The notes: generated by a model not told the origin, from the letters alone. A stretch of 24,364 nt of DNA from CAYNYM01 sp049366815 (GCA_049366815.1 JBMNCO010000222.1:1-24364), one strand, 5' to 3'; positions 16,160 through 23,807 are shown, numbered from the stretch's first letter. Made by a program: numbers and translations.

Positions 16160-16681
16160 ATGGACATGCGCATCCAAATCATCGAAGGAGATATCACCAG
16201 ACTGGAAGTGGACGCCATTGTCAATGCGGCAAACAATTCCCTCCTGGGGGGCGGCGGTGTGGACGGGGCCATCCACCGGGCGGCCGGACCCCGGCTTCTG
16301 GCCGAGACCCGGACAATCGGCGGTTGCCCCACAGGTGAAGCAAGGGTCACAAACGGTTACCGGCTGCCCGCCAAGTGGGTCATTCACACGGTTGGACCTA
16401 TTTGGAGAGGAGGTCAAGGGAACGAGGACCATCTCCTGGCCGACTGCTACCGAAACAGCCTCGAGGCGGCCCGGGAACTGGGTGCCAAGAGTATTGCCTT
16501 TCCTTCCATCAGCACCGGCGCTTACGGTTTTCCGCTGGAAAGGGCCACGGAAATCGCACTGAAAGAGACCATAGAGTTCCTCGAAACCGATACCAGCATG
16601 GAAAAGGTGGTCTTTGTCTGCTTTGGAAAGAAGGCCTACGATACTTACCGGGAGGTCTTTGGACGGATCATCCCGGGCTAG
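16160..16681 (+). CDS. macrodomain protein, O-acetyl-ADP-ribose deacetylase type
   Basis: This is a single MacroD-type macrodomain of 173 residues. The family removes ADP-ribose from proteins or deacetylates O-acetyl-ADP-ribose. Diagnostic pieces are GDITRLEVDAIVNAANNSL (10-28), the catalytic-loop GGGGVDGAIHRAAG (30-43), HTVGPIW (near 75) and ISTGAYGFP (near 115). An AAGGAG lies at good distance before the ATG. It is the only + strand gene between fabD and tRNA-Asn and resembles E. coli YmdB. Its stop codon overlaps that of the convergent 89-residue gene. No DarT-like toxin gene is adjacent, so a role as antitoxin is not supported here. Confidence 0.93.
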   Translation: MDMRIQIIEGDITRLEVDAIVNAANNSLLGGGGVDGAIHRAAGPRLLAETRTIGGCPTGEARVTNGYRLPAKWVIHTVGPIWRGGQGNEDHLLADCYRNSLEAARELGAKSIAFPSISTGAYGFPLERATEIALKETIEFLETDTSMEKVVFVCFGKKAYDTYREVFGRIIPG

Positions 16682-16947
16682 ACCTCACGGTCCTCCGGCG
16701 CCCGATCCTTCAAAAAGTATGCGTGGTATTCTTCCTCGCTGAGATAGGTTGTCAGGAGTCTTGCGAGGAGGCTGAAAAGCGTCTCGAGGTCCTCGGTCGA
16801 CATCCTGCTCCGGATCAGGGCCACGAGGTCATCATCGGAAAATTTCTGAAGGTACACCGTCAGGGTGTATTCGTCGATTTCCCTGTTGAAGCCGAATCCC
16901 ACGAGACCGTCATATTTTTCTACAAAGTGGTGACTGTGTTGAGGCAT
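16678..16947 (-). CDS. small conserved-looking protein of unknown function
   Basis: This 89-residue soluble protein begins MPQHSHHFVEKYDGLVGFGF and continues with an acidic helical part (FSDDDLVALIRSR, LETLFSLLARLLTTYLSEEEYHAYFLKD). It has no membrane segment, signal peptide or cysteines. I do not assign a function. The regular look and the tight position behind the LUD gene (57 bases) suggest a real gene and the last member of the selB operon. The start ATG has an AAAGGAG rather far upstream (about 12 bases). Its stop codon shares a CTAG with the convergent macrodomain gene. Confidence 0.7.
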   Translation of the reverse strand: MPQHSHHFVEKYDGLVGFGFNREIDEYTLTVYLQKFSDDDLVALIRSRMSTEDLETLFSLLARLLTTYLSEEEYHAYFLKDRAPEDREV

Positions 16948-17004
16948 ATGCCCGCACTGCTCCTTTGCCCGTTCGATGTCACGAGCCGGATGAGACCTTC
17001 TCTT

Positions 17005-17649
17005 TCAAAAACCGAGGGCCTGGTTGATCAGCACCACGGAAACATCTGTCAAAGAGGGGCTCCGATGAAGAATCGTCGTTATCCTGCAGATCCTTTGCGG
17101 GGAGTCGCAATCCGTGCATATTCCCGTCTTTGCGCAGGGCGTATCCAGATTGAGACTCTTGGCCCTCAGCGGTCCCGCCACCTCCTGCACCCTCTTCAGC
17201 GCGGAAGCCAGATCGTGGCGCACTTTATTCATCCCTGCCGCTATGATCACCTTTTTCGGGCCGAAGGTCATGGCTGCGGTCCGGTTGCCCACACCGTCTA
17301 CATTGACGATCTCACCTGTTGCCGATAGGGCATTGGCACTGCACAGAAAACAGTCACAACGGCCCTGTTGAAGGCGGCTATCGAGGTCCTGCTCACTTGT
17401 AAGCCCCTCCTGCCAGTGGTCGACCACCGTTTTTCCCTTTTCCCGCAGGGCCTCGAGGATCCCAAGGGATCTGGTCGTAAGGGATCCGGCAAACCCGAAG
17501 CTCTCGAACCCGGAGATCATTTCCAGAATCACTTGTCTCGCCTCATCGATATTCGCAGCCAGGTGGGCATCAAAGGCGTGCCTTTCGAGGGCCTTCACGG
17601 TTTTCTCTCCCAATTTTTCCCAAAGCCATGTTTGACTTGTTGTTTCCAA
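17005..17649 (-). CDS. LUD-domain (LutC/YkgG-like) protein
   Basis: LUD-domain proteins include subunits of lactate oxidation complexes and stand-alone proteins of unclear role. This one, about 214 residues, has FGFAGSLTTRSLG (near 55-67 of the short form), a cysteine pair CDCFLC, the GEIVNVDGVGNR and FGPKKVIIAAG segments typical of the family, and a C-terminal cysteine cluster CAKTGICTDC and PQRIC. I prefer a TTG start at 17649 with GAGGAG eight bases before it; it leaves 32 bases after xdhC and gives a usual N-terminus. An ATG at 17700 would overlap xdhC by 19 bases and has no ribosome-binding site. It lies in the selenium/molybdenum accessory operon; no LutA or LutB is adjacent. Confidence 0.85.
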   Translation of the reverse strand: METTSQTWLWEKLGEKTVKALERHAFDAHLAANIDEARQVILEMISGFESFGFAGSLTTRSLGILEALREKGKTVVDHWQEGLTSEQDLDSRLQQGRCDCFLCSANALSATGEIVNVDGVGNRTAAMTFGPKKVIIAAGMNKVRHDLASALKRVQEVAGPLRAKSLNLDTPCAKTGICTDCDSPQRICRITTILHRSPSLTDVSVVLINQALGF

Positions 17650-17681
17650 ACCTATTTCTCCTCTTGACAGACTTTCACCGT

Positions 17682-18773
17682 TTATAGCGGCAAATTCCAT
17701 TTCGATCGAGATCGGGCCCTGACCTGGATCAGTTCGGCCACGATGCTCACCGCGATCTCCGCAGGCGTCTCAGCCCCTATAGAAAGTCCTATGGGAGAAT
17801 GGACGCGCCTGACATCCTCTTCCCGCGCACCTTCCTCCAGCATCTTTTTGAAAATGAGCGCCACCTTGCACCGGCTTCCGATCATGCCGATATAGGCCGC
17901 CCTCGTGTTGAGGCATTGCTCCAGAACGGTCTTGTCGTAAAGATGCCCCCGGGTCACGATCACCAGATAGGAGTCCTGGTCCACGTCGAGTCGCTCTAAA
18001 ACCCCCTCAAAGGGCAGGCATCGGGTCTCGGCCGCCCCGGCAAAAAGCCCTGTCTCTGTATATTCAGGCCGATCATCGATCACGACGACCTTGAACCCCA
18101 CCCCTGCAGCCAGGGGTACAAGCTGTCGCGAGACATGGCCCCCGCCGAAGACATAGAGCATAGGCTTGAAAGTAAGGGGCTCCAGGAATACCTCAACGGG
18201 ACGGCCCGCCTTGTCCTCAAAAATCTGAATTCCCGGCTCCCTTGTCCTCAGCCGGCCGGGCACCGCCTCCCTGCATTGATCCACGATCTCTTCCAACCCC
18301 TGGAAAGAACCCACGTATCCTCCGTCACGTTCCAGTAGAACTCTCGGCACTCCCGTTTCACGCCAGTGCTCTTCATTCAGGATGGTGGCCAGGACTCCTG
18401 ATCCTCCTTGCACTTCGATCTCCGCCGCCCTCTTGATGACGGACAGGATCTCCCTGTTTCCGGGCGGCAGCGGCTCCAGAAAGACCTCCGCGTCTCCGCC
18501 GCAGATCATTTCGCCCGCCGCCACGTCCTCTCCCCGCAGGAAAAAGGGGACCCTCAGAGGCCTGTTTGCCTCAAAGACCATGCCGGCATGCTTGAGGACG
18601 CGGGCTTCCAGGAGACCTCCGCCTATGGTCCCTTCAAAGGATCCGTCCTCCAGGATCAGGAGCTTGGTGCCGACCCCGCGGGGCGCCGACCCTTTCAAGC
18701 GGACAACGGTCGCCAGGACGCAGAGACGCCCCTCTTCCAGGAGATTAATGACTTTGGGATAAATGTCCTCCAT
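17682..18773 (-). CDS. XdhC/CoxI-family molybdenum hydroxylase maturation protein
   Basis: XdhC-type proteins bind molybdenum cofactor, promote its sulfuration and hand it to xanthine-dehydrogenase-like enzymes. The 363 residues have the N-terminal XdhC_CoxI domain (GSAPRGVGTKLLI, then EGTIGGGLLEARVL near 48-61, and MICGGDAEVFLEPL near 89-102) and a C-terminal Rossmann domain (LYVFGGGHVSRQLVPLA near 210, VVVIDDRPEY, then VTRGHLYDKTVL and YIGMIGSR). The start overlaps the end of yqeC by 29 bases, with AGAGGAAAA as ribosome-binding site. Pairing with yqeC suggests service to a selenium-dependent molybdenum hydroxylase, but no hydroxylase gene is in the window. Confidence 0.9.
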   Translation of the reverse strand: MEDIYPKVINLLEEGRLCVLATVVRLKGSAPRGVGTKLLILEDGSFEGTIGGGLLEARVLKHAGMVFEANRPLRVPFFLRGEDVAAGEMICGGDAEVFLEPLPPGNREILSVIKRAAEIEVQGGSGVLATILNEEHWRETGVPRVLLERDGGYVGSFQGLEEIVDQCREAVPGRLRTREPGIQIFEDKAGRPVEVFLEPLTFKPMLYVFGGGHVSRQLVPLAAGVGFKVVVIDDRPEYTETGLFAGAAETRCLPFEGVLERLDVDQDSYLVIVTRGHLYDKTVLEQCLNTRAAYIGMIGSRCKVALIFKKMLEEGAREEDVRRVHSPIGLSIGAETPAEIAVSIVAELIQVRARSRSKWNLPL

Positions 18774-19566
18774 TTTTTTCCTCTGTTGCCATCGTGTATT
18801 GACCCGTCTTGACCGAACCCATCACGACCCTGATCTTTGTGTGCAGCGACTGTCCGAGAATCAGATGCGCCATTTCTTCCGCCTCTTCCGCGTCGGTCAG
18901 GAGGTCGGCCTTGTTGAGAAAAACAATCCTCTGCGCCGAATCGGGCGCCCCCTTGAAAAGGCCCAGGGGGTGGAGCAAAAGTCCTGCGACAATCGGGGCG
19001 GAGAGTCTCTGTCCCGGCAGACAACCGGTGATCTCCCGAAAGCGTTCATCCCTGAAGACCGTTTCCCGTGAGAAGGGTCTTCCCAAGGCCTCCAGCCCTA
19101 TGACGGCGACCACCTTGGTGACACTCCGGGGAATCACCGGTTCATGGGGGGCGTGGGCCTTGAGCGGACGCCCGGCCGCACCATCGGCCTCAAGGAGCAG
19201 ATAGTCCATCTGTCTCCCGGCATAGAGATCGTCTGCAAGAGAGGGGCTGATTCCCCCCACCTTTCGGGATGCCAGGACCTCTTGTCCCAGGAATACATGT
19301 CTTTCGGCTGAAAGGCCGTTTCTCAATCGTTCTTTCCAGGAGGGGTCCTCTTGAACCAGGACCATCCGGGGGGCCTTCAGGGCCTGATAATACCACACCT
19401 TGGTGGTCGTCCCGGTGACAACACGTTTTTCCCGACCCAGGCACGCCTCTGCCAGCGCGAACAGGAGGGTCGTCTTTCCGCCCCCGCCGACCAGGGCGAT
19501 GTGTTCTCTCGTATGAAGTGTCAGGGCCTTGATCAGGTCTGAAGTCGTGATCGTTTTCAGCGACAT
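18745..19566 (-). CDS. yqeC: YqeC-family selenium cofactor accessory protein
   Basis: YqeC is a predicted accessory protein of selenium-dependent molybdenum hydroxylases, known mainly from gene co-occurrence. About 273 residues contain a P-loop VGGGGKTT near 26-33, then TGTTTKVWYY near 52, and LLEADGAAGRPLKAH with PVIPRSVTKVVAVIG in the second half, the family's nucleotide-binding core. The start is taken at the ATG at 19566; a GTG two codons earlier is equally possible, and both lie within ten bases of the selB stop. The last 29 bases overlap xdhC in another frame, across a run of seven A residues. Confidence 0.88.
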   Translation of the reverse strand: MSLKTITTSDLIKALTLHTREHIALVGGGGKTTLLFALAEACLGREKRVVTGTTTKVWYYQALKAPRMVLVQEDPSWKERLRNGLSAERHVFLGQEVLASRKVGGISPSLADDLYAGRQMDYLLLEADGAAGRPLKAHAPHEPVIPRSVTKVVAVIGLEALGRPFSRETVFRDERFREITGCLPGQRLSAPIVAGLLLHPLGLFKGAPDSAQRIVFLNKADLLTDAEEAEEMAHLILGQSLHTKIRVVMGSVKTGQYTMATEEKNGGHLSQSH

Positions 19567-19573
19567 GGACACC

Positions 19574-21478
19574 CTATTTTTTCCGCAATACCCGGGTGTC
19601 CCCCACCCTGACCGTCACCTGCGAACGGTCGAAGTACTCCAGCAGGGGTATGGAATATTTTCTGGAAGCGTTGGTCATGTCTTTGAAACGGGGTGCGTCG
19701 ATCTCGCCATTTTCCCTGAGAAAGGCGATCAGCCTTTCCTGCAGGCTGTCGATGGCCGTTTTGTGGAAATAAAGGTCTTCTTTGACCTTGATCAAGGTGC
19801 CCTCTTTGAGCATGACTTCGAGGACATCCACACCCGAGGTGCCGGGATATTTGTCCTTCAGTTCCTTGAAGTAGGGGGGTTGGAGCCCGCCTTTCAAGTA
19901 GGTCTCATTGATCTCTTTTTTCACCTTTTCCTGATCCTGCGCCAGGGTGACCCGGTGATCCTTCATCCGGACAATTTCCTTTTCCTGGACTATAATCCCC
20001 TCCTGGATCAATTGATTGATCAGATAAACGAAGAGCTTCTGATTTCGCGAACCCGTGGTCCTGGAGCGCAGTTCTTCGGTGATGAGACCCTGTTTGAGGG
20101 GGAAATCCCGATGGTATCGTCTCAGGGTCGTGAGGAGTTCCTCTCTCGCCTGACCCGCAAAATCGGCATGGATCAGCATCCCCTTCTCTCTGTCGTACTG
20201 CATGATCCTCTTCTGGGCCAGCAGGGACTTTAAGATATCATCCAGTTTTTTTCTACCGGCATTGGTGAGAAAGGGAAGCATCTTATTTTCCAGCCCCTGA
20301 AATCGACCCATATGCACAAATTGTTCCGCGATGTCGCCCAGTTCTCCGCTGCGCAATATCTCCAATTCCTTGAGCACGGTCTTTGAAAAGCGCTTTTTCT
20401 TGAGGGGAAACGCATGGAGAATCTCCCCGCCCCCGATGGCCCGGACCGGAGAGTAACTCCTCAGGACAAACCGGTCGCGGGCCAGGACAGCGGTGGGCTC
20501 GTCCAGTCTGATCTGGGCAAAACACGAATCACCGGGCTTGAGCTCATCCCTGTCCAAGAGGACGACCGTAGAAATGATCTCAGAGGTCCCGGTGTGGAAT
20601 CTCGCTTTGGCCCGGTTCTTGAGGTTCCGCGGCGCGCTGGGCAGGAGATTGAGGAAGACGTCTATCATGTATGTGGATCTGAGGGTGTCCTTGGCCGCGA
20701 GAATGTCGCCCCGCACGATCTCGGCCTTTTCAATACCCTGGAGATTGATGGCCGTTCTGAGGCCGGCCCTTACCTGGTTGACCTCCCGGTTGTGGACCTG
20801 CATCCCCCGAATTCTGGAAGTGACCCCTCTGGGATAGATGGTGACCTCATCGCCGGTATGGATTTCCCCGGAGATCGATGTCCCCGTGATCACCGTACCA
20901 AACCCCTTCATGGTAAAGACGCGGTCAATGGGGAGCCGGAAAAAACTCCCGATACCCCTTTCAGGAATCTTCTTGACGAAGTCGTCCAGGGTCTCCAGGA
21001 GGTTTGGGATGCCTTCCCCTGTCACCCCTGAGACCTCCACCATGGGGGCCTCCGCCAGGAAGGTCCCGGATAGGAAGGCGTAGATATCCTCCTTGACCAG
21101 TTCGAGCCAGTCCGGTTCCACCATATCGATCTTTGTCAGGACGACCAGGCCGTGTTGGATATTCAGGATTTGGCAGATCTCCATGTGTTCCCTGGTCTGG
21201 GGCATGACCCCTTCGTCTGCCGCGATGATCAGGGCAACGAGATCGATTCCCGTGGCACCGGCCACCATATTTTTGACAAACTTCTCGTGGCCCGGGACAT
21301 CAACGATCCCCAGCAGTTGACCGCTCGGCAGTTGAAGGTAGGCAAAGCCCAGTTCTATGGTGATCCCGCGTTCCTTCTCTTCTTTGAGCCGATCCGTATC
21401 GATGCCCGTGAGGGCCTTGATCAGGGTCGTTTTTCCGTGGTCGATATGGCCTGCGGTTCCCAGAATGACTTGTTTCAT
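19574..21478 (-). CDS. selB: selenocysteine-specific elongation factor SelB
   Basis: SelB is the GTPase that delivers selenocysteyl-tRNA to UGA codons marked by a SECIS hairpin. The 634 residues show the G1 motif GHIDHGKT at 10-17, switch KERGITIELGFAY near 36-48, DVPGHE near 60 and TKID near 115. Domains II and III follow, and then the C-terminal winged-helix repeats that bind SECIS RNA, ending with SRKYSIPLLEYFDR near 608-621. The organism therefore makes selenoproteins; selA and selC are not in this window, and I saw no in-frame UGA selenoprotein here. It is the first gene of an operon with yqeC, xdhC and LUD genes. Confidence 0.97.
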   Translation of the reverse strand: MKQVILGTAGHIDHGKTTLIKALTGIDTDRLKEEKERGITIELGFAYLQLPSGQLLGIVDVPGHEKFVKNMVAGATGIDLVALIIAADEGVMPQTREHMEICQILNIQHGLVVLTKIDMVEPDWLELVKEDIYAFLSGTFLAEAPMVEVSGVTGEGIPNLLETLDDFVKKIPERGIGSFFRLPIDRVFTMKGFGTVITGTSISGEIHTGDEVTIYPRGVTSRIRGMQVHNREVNQVRAGLRTAINLQGIEKAEIVRGDILAAKDTLRSTYMIDVFLNLLPSAPRNLKNRAKARFHTGTSEIISTVVLLDRDELKPGDSCFAQIRLDEPTAVLARDRFVLRSYSPVRAIGGGEILHAFPLKKKRFSKTVLKELEILRSGELGDIAEQFVHMGRFQGLENKMLPFLTNAGRKKLDDILKSLLAQKRIMQYDREKGMLIHADFAGQAREELLTTLRRYHRDFPLKQGLITEELRSRTTGSRNQKLFVYLINQLIQEGIIVQEKEIVRMKDHRVTLAQDQEKVKKEINETYLKGGLQPPYFKELKDKYPGTSGVDVLEVMLKEGTLIKVKEDLYFHKTAIDSLQERLIAFLRENGEIDAPRFKDMTNASRKYSIPLLEYFDRSQVTVRVGDTRVLRKK

Positions 21479-21530
21479 CGTCTAATTCCCGCTGAATGAA
21501 AGGGCTGTTCACACAAAATATATGCCTTTG

Positions 21531-21559
21531 AAAATAGAGGGAATGATCAATCCTGTCAA
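21531..21559 (-). promoter_or_regulatory. putative sigma70 promoter of the selB operon
   Basis: On the minus strand a perfect -35 TTGACA (21554-21559) is followed after 17 bases by TATTTT (21531-21536), four of six consensus bases. The start near 21524 would give a 45-base leader for selB. Confidence 0.6.
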
Positions 21560-21731
21560 GGGGTTCACCACATCGAGGGACGGATGGCTTCCCAAATTCC
21601 TTCAGGCGCTTTTGTCCGTCCAGACCTTATTGCCCGTCAAAAAGATTTTTATTGACCTGTCCAAAGAAATTTGTTAGACAATCGCCTCGATTTGATTTAG
21701 ACTTTTTTGTCTTAGTGTAGCTCCCTTATGA

Positions 21732-21807
21732 TCCCCGGTAGCTCAGTTGGTAGAGCGGGTGGCTGTTAACCACTTGGTCGGCAGTTCGAGTCTGTCCCGG
21801 GGAGCCA
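21732..21807 (+). tRNA. tRNA-Asn (anticodon GUU)
   Basis: A full cloverleaf is visible. The acceptor stem is TCCCCGG/CCGGGGA, the D-arm is GCTCAGTTGGTAGAGC, the anticodon stem GTGG/CCAC carries the loop CTGTTAA (anticodon GTT at 21765-21767), and the T-arm contains GTTCGAGTC. The discriminator base is G and CCA is encoded at 21805-21807. Its 3' part overlaps the end of the recombinase gene on the other strand, marking it as the integration site of the adjacent element. Confidence 0.97.
21766..21807. other. probable attachment site at the tRNA-Asn 3' half
   Basis: The recombinase frame enters the tRNA gene from its 3' end and stops in the anticodon loop. An integrase gene abutting a tRNA 3' end in this way is the usual picture of integration into the tRNA. 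The exact crossover bases cannot be fixed because the other element end, with its repeat copy, lies outside the window. The core could also lie just outside the tRNA gene. Confidence 0.55.
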
Positions 21808-23343
21808 AATATCAAAAAGGCCAATTTTCTTCGGAAATGAGGCCTTTTCTTTTTGGTAGGCGAGATTGTTTTTGGCAAGAATATCGAAGGGTTGTCTGTA
21901 GTTTGGGATGAGGCGTCCATCCTTCCAAAGCGAGTTCGAACACACGAAATTGATGATTTTCCGTTTTTCCTGTGCAGTTTGCTTTTCGTAAAGAATTACA
22001 GCATGTTGTGCGAGTTCGAGTAACTTTATGCCTTCATCCAAATAGGACCTGTTGGCACCCTGAAGGCGTTCCATTTTACGAAAAATATCATCCTGCTCTT
22101 TCTTCCATGTCGAACTTTTTTGATCATAATAGGTTTGGTTAATCCTGCCATCGAGTTTGTCCTCGTACATGGCATCCAAACGCCGCTGCAATTTGTCATA
22201 TTGGGTCTGCAGTGACGCCATCTGATCCGCATGGTATTGCTTCTCATCCGCATGGCTCTCCCTCAGAGCGGCAATAACCCAACCCAACACCTCATCGTCC
22301 ATTTTAATCGCGCGGATCGCCTCACCAAACTGGCGGGCTATCTCTTCTTCCCTCACCCATTTTTCCGGACACTTCCCTTTGTTTCCTGTACAGTGATAGT
22401 AAACATATTGATTCTTCTTTATTTCTGCGACCAATGCACATCCGCAATGACCACAGGAAAGCAGGCCCTGAAAGGCCCAGCTGTGTTTTTGTTGGCCGGT
22501 TTTACGGCGCCCTTTCTCGGCCATCGCATCCTGGACCCTTTCAAAAAGTTCCCAGGAGATGAGCGGTTCGTGGACGCCTCTGTACGTCTTGCCTGCCCAA
22601 CGGAATTCACCATAATAGATAGGATTCTTCAGTATCTTGTGCACAACGCTTTTGGGAATCTTCCGGCCACTTTTTCTGAAGGCAAAACCTTCGTCATGAA
22701 TTTTCCTGGCCAGCTCAAGCAGCGAATAGTTGCCTGTGGCGTACCATTCGAACAACCTCCGCACTTGCGGTCCAGTCACTGGATCTGGTTGGATAAAGCG
22801 TTTCCCGCTGCACTCGACATTGATATAGCCCAGCGGTGCGAAAGAGGGATAGATACCCTGTTCCGCCTTCTCAAGCATGCCTTTCTTTGTTTCTTCTGAG
22901 AGGTTGTCAATGTAGTTCTTGGCCATCAGGACCTTGATGCCGTGCATGAATTTTTCCGATGATCGGGACTCTCGCGATAGGACAACGTTTTCCTTCACGA
23001 AATGGATCTCCAAATCCAGCTCATCAAGGGTTACCCAGTCCTTGAGGTTGCGGTACAGACGATCGGTTTTCTCGACAAGCAAAACCATGCAGGGAAAGGG
23101 ATGCCTTGATTTTGCCTCCTTCTGAAAAAATTTGATCATTTCATTGAACCCTGTTCGGCCCGACTTTTTAGCGGTCTCCACATCCACATATTCTTGGATG
23201 ACCTGGAACCTGTTGTCGGAGGCGTATTGATTCAAAAGTTTGAGCTGGGCCGGAATAGAAAAACCTTCCTTCTCCTGTTCCTTGGAAGATACCCTGGCAT
23301 AGAGAACAGCGTTCTGTTTCTGTTGACTGTTATTGTTATTCAT
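21766..23343 (-). CDS. large serine recombinase (integrase)
   Basis: This site-specific recombinase probably inserts and excises the element next to tRNA-Asn. The 525-residue frame has the resolvase catalytic domain (about 12-150), with YARVSSKEQ and nucleophile Ser19 and a VEKTDRLYRN motif near 90. The Recombinase domain follows (about 165-270, KNPIYYGEFRW). A zinc ribbon comes next (CGHCGCAL, then YYHCTGNKGKC) and a long coiled coil (about 375-440). The last residues, GTDSNCRPSG, are the antisense of the tRNA-Asn 3' half, and the TAA stop is the complement of its anticodon loop. The tail therefore depends on the integration site. The start ATG has AGGAGG ten bases upstream, inside higA, five bases from its stop. 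Confidence 0.93.
   Translation of the reverse strand: MNNNNSQQKQNAVLYARVSSKEQEKEGFSIPAQLKLLNQYASDNRFQVIQEYVDVETAKKSGRTGFNEMIKFFQKEAKSRHPFPCMVLLVEKTDRLYRNLKDWVTLDELDLEIHFVKENVVLSRESRSSEKFMHGIKVLMAKNYIDNLSEETKKGMLEKAEQGIYPSFAPLGYINVECSGKRFIQPDPVTGPQVRRLFEWYATGNYSLLELARKIHDEGFAFRKSGRKIPKSVVHKILKNPIYYGEFRWAGKTYRGVHEPLISWELFERVQDAMAEKGRRKTGQQKHSWAFQGLLSCGHCGCALVAEIKKNQYVYYHCTGNKGKCPEKWVREEEIARQFGEAIRAIKMDDEVLGWVIAALRESHADEKQYHADQMASLQTQYDKLQRRLDAMYEDKLDGRINQTYYDQKSSTWKKEQDDIFRKMERLQGANRSYLDEGIKLLELAQHAVILYEKQTAQEKRKIINFVCSNSLWKDGRLIPNYRQPFDILAKNNLAYQKEKASFPKKIGLFDIWLPGTDSNCRPSG
21815..21853 (+). terminator. intrinsic terminator of tRNA-Asn, inside the recombinase 3' end
   Basis: AAAAGGCC (21815-21822) and GGCCTTTT (21841-21848) form an 8-bp stem. 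After a small internal loop, a TTTC/GAAA stem is capped by a TTCG tetraloop, and the sequence continues CTTTTT. A-rich and T-rich flanks would let it work in both directions. It lies in the last codons of the recombinase frame. Confidence 0.75.
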
Positions 23344-23348
23344 GGCAG

Positions 23349-23702
23349 TCAGGCCTCCTCGGCATCGTGGTTGGTTGATCCAAACTGATTACCTGCCACA
23401 TGGGTTTGGACTGGCTTTATCTTTGCCAGTATCGTCTGTTCTTTTTTCCTCACCCTGTGGAGATCCCAGCGGACCTGTAAGTTCATCCAGAAATCATCCG
23501 AAACACCAAAAAATTTGCTGAGGCGTAACGATGTGCTTGGTGTCACACCCCGTTTGCCGTTTACAAGTTCATTGACCCGCTGAAACGGGACGTGTATGGC
23601 ATTGGCAAGATAATGCTGGGTGATTCCCATGGGCATGAGAAACTCTTCGCGGAGCACCTCCCCTGGATGGGCGGGCACTCTATCAGTGGGAACTCGAGCC
23701 AT
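23349..23702 (-). CDS. higA: HigA-family antitoxin / XRE regulator without adjacent HigB
   Basis: HigA-type proteins are helix-turn-helix antitoxins that repress their own operon. The 117 residues contain the family start HPGEVLREEFLMPMGIT (12-28), an HTH core YLANAIHVPFQRVNELVNGKRGV (31-53) and the FGVSDDFWMNLQ segment (65-76). The ATG has GGAGGT six bases upstream. In higBA operons the toxin lies just upstream; here only 133 bases separate this gene from the next frame, too little for a HigB. It is followed five bases later by the recombinase, so it may act as the recombinase regulator. Residues after about 95 are not typical and may be a lineage extension. Confidence 0.87.
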   Translation of the reverse strand: MARVPTDRVPAHPGEVLREEFLMPMGITQHYLANAIHVPFQRVNELVNGKRGVTPSTSLRLSKFFGVSDDFWMNLQVRWDLHRVRKKEQTILAKIKPVQTHVAGNQFGSTNHDAEEA

Positions 23703-23746
23703 TCTGAGACCTCCGTGGATAGTTTTGTTGTATCTGTTCTGAGCAC

Positions 23747-23807
23747 AATATCACGGTTTGCATGTTAATAAAAGCGAAAACCTCCTTGTCCGCACTAACA
23801 TGATATT
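23747..23807. promoter_or_regulatory. gapped inverted repeat, possible HigA operator
   Basis: The right arm TAACATGATATT (23796-23807) has AATATCATGTTA as its complement. The same sequence appears in the left arm split by an insertion: AATATCA (23747-23753), seven other bases, then CATGTTA (23761-23767). It lies 45-105 bases before the higA start, where an autoregulatory operator would be expected. Confidence 0.4.

Noticed and set aside
16375..17328. 317-codon + strand ORF
   Set aside because: It covers the macrodomain gene in another frame and runs antisense through the 89-residue and LUD genes, all of which have better support.
19529..21031. Long + strand ORFs of about 200-230 codons
   Set aside because: They lie antisense to selB, whose motifs run through the whole length; they are third-position shadows in a GC-rich gene.
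21479..21731. tRNA-Sec (selC) or SECIS next to selB
   Set aside because: No 8-bp acceptor/long variable-arm tRNA and no SECIS-like hairpin behind an in-frame UGA could be found by eye.
21726..21920. 64-codon minus-strand ORF over tRNA-Asn
   Set aside because: It is the antisense of the tRNA and terminator in another frame, of the type often mis-annotated near tRNA genes.
23561..23746. 61-codon ORF upstream of and overlapping higA, considered as HigB
   Set aside because: It is mostly the higA sequence in another frame and shows no RelE-like HigB features.
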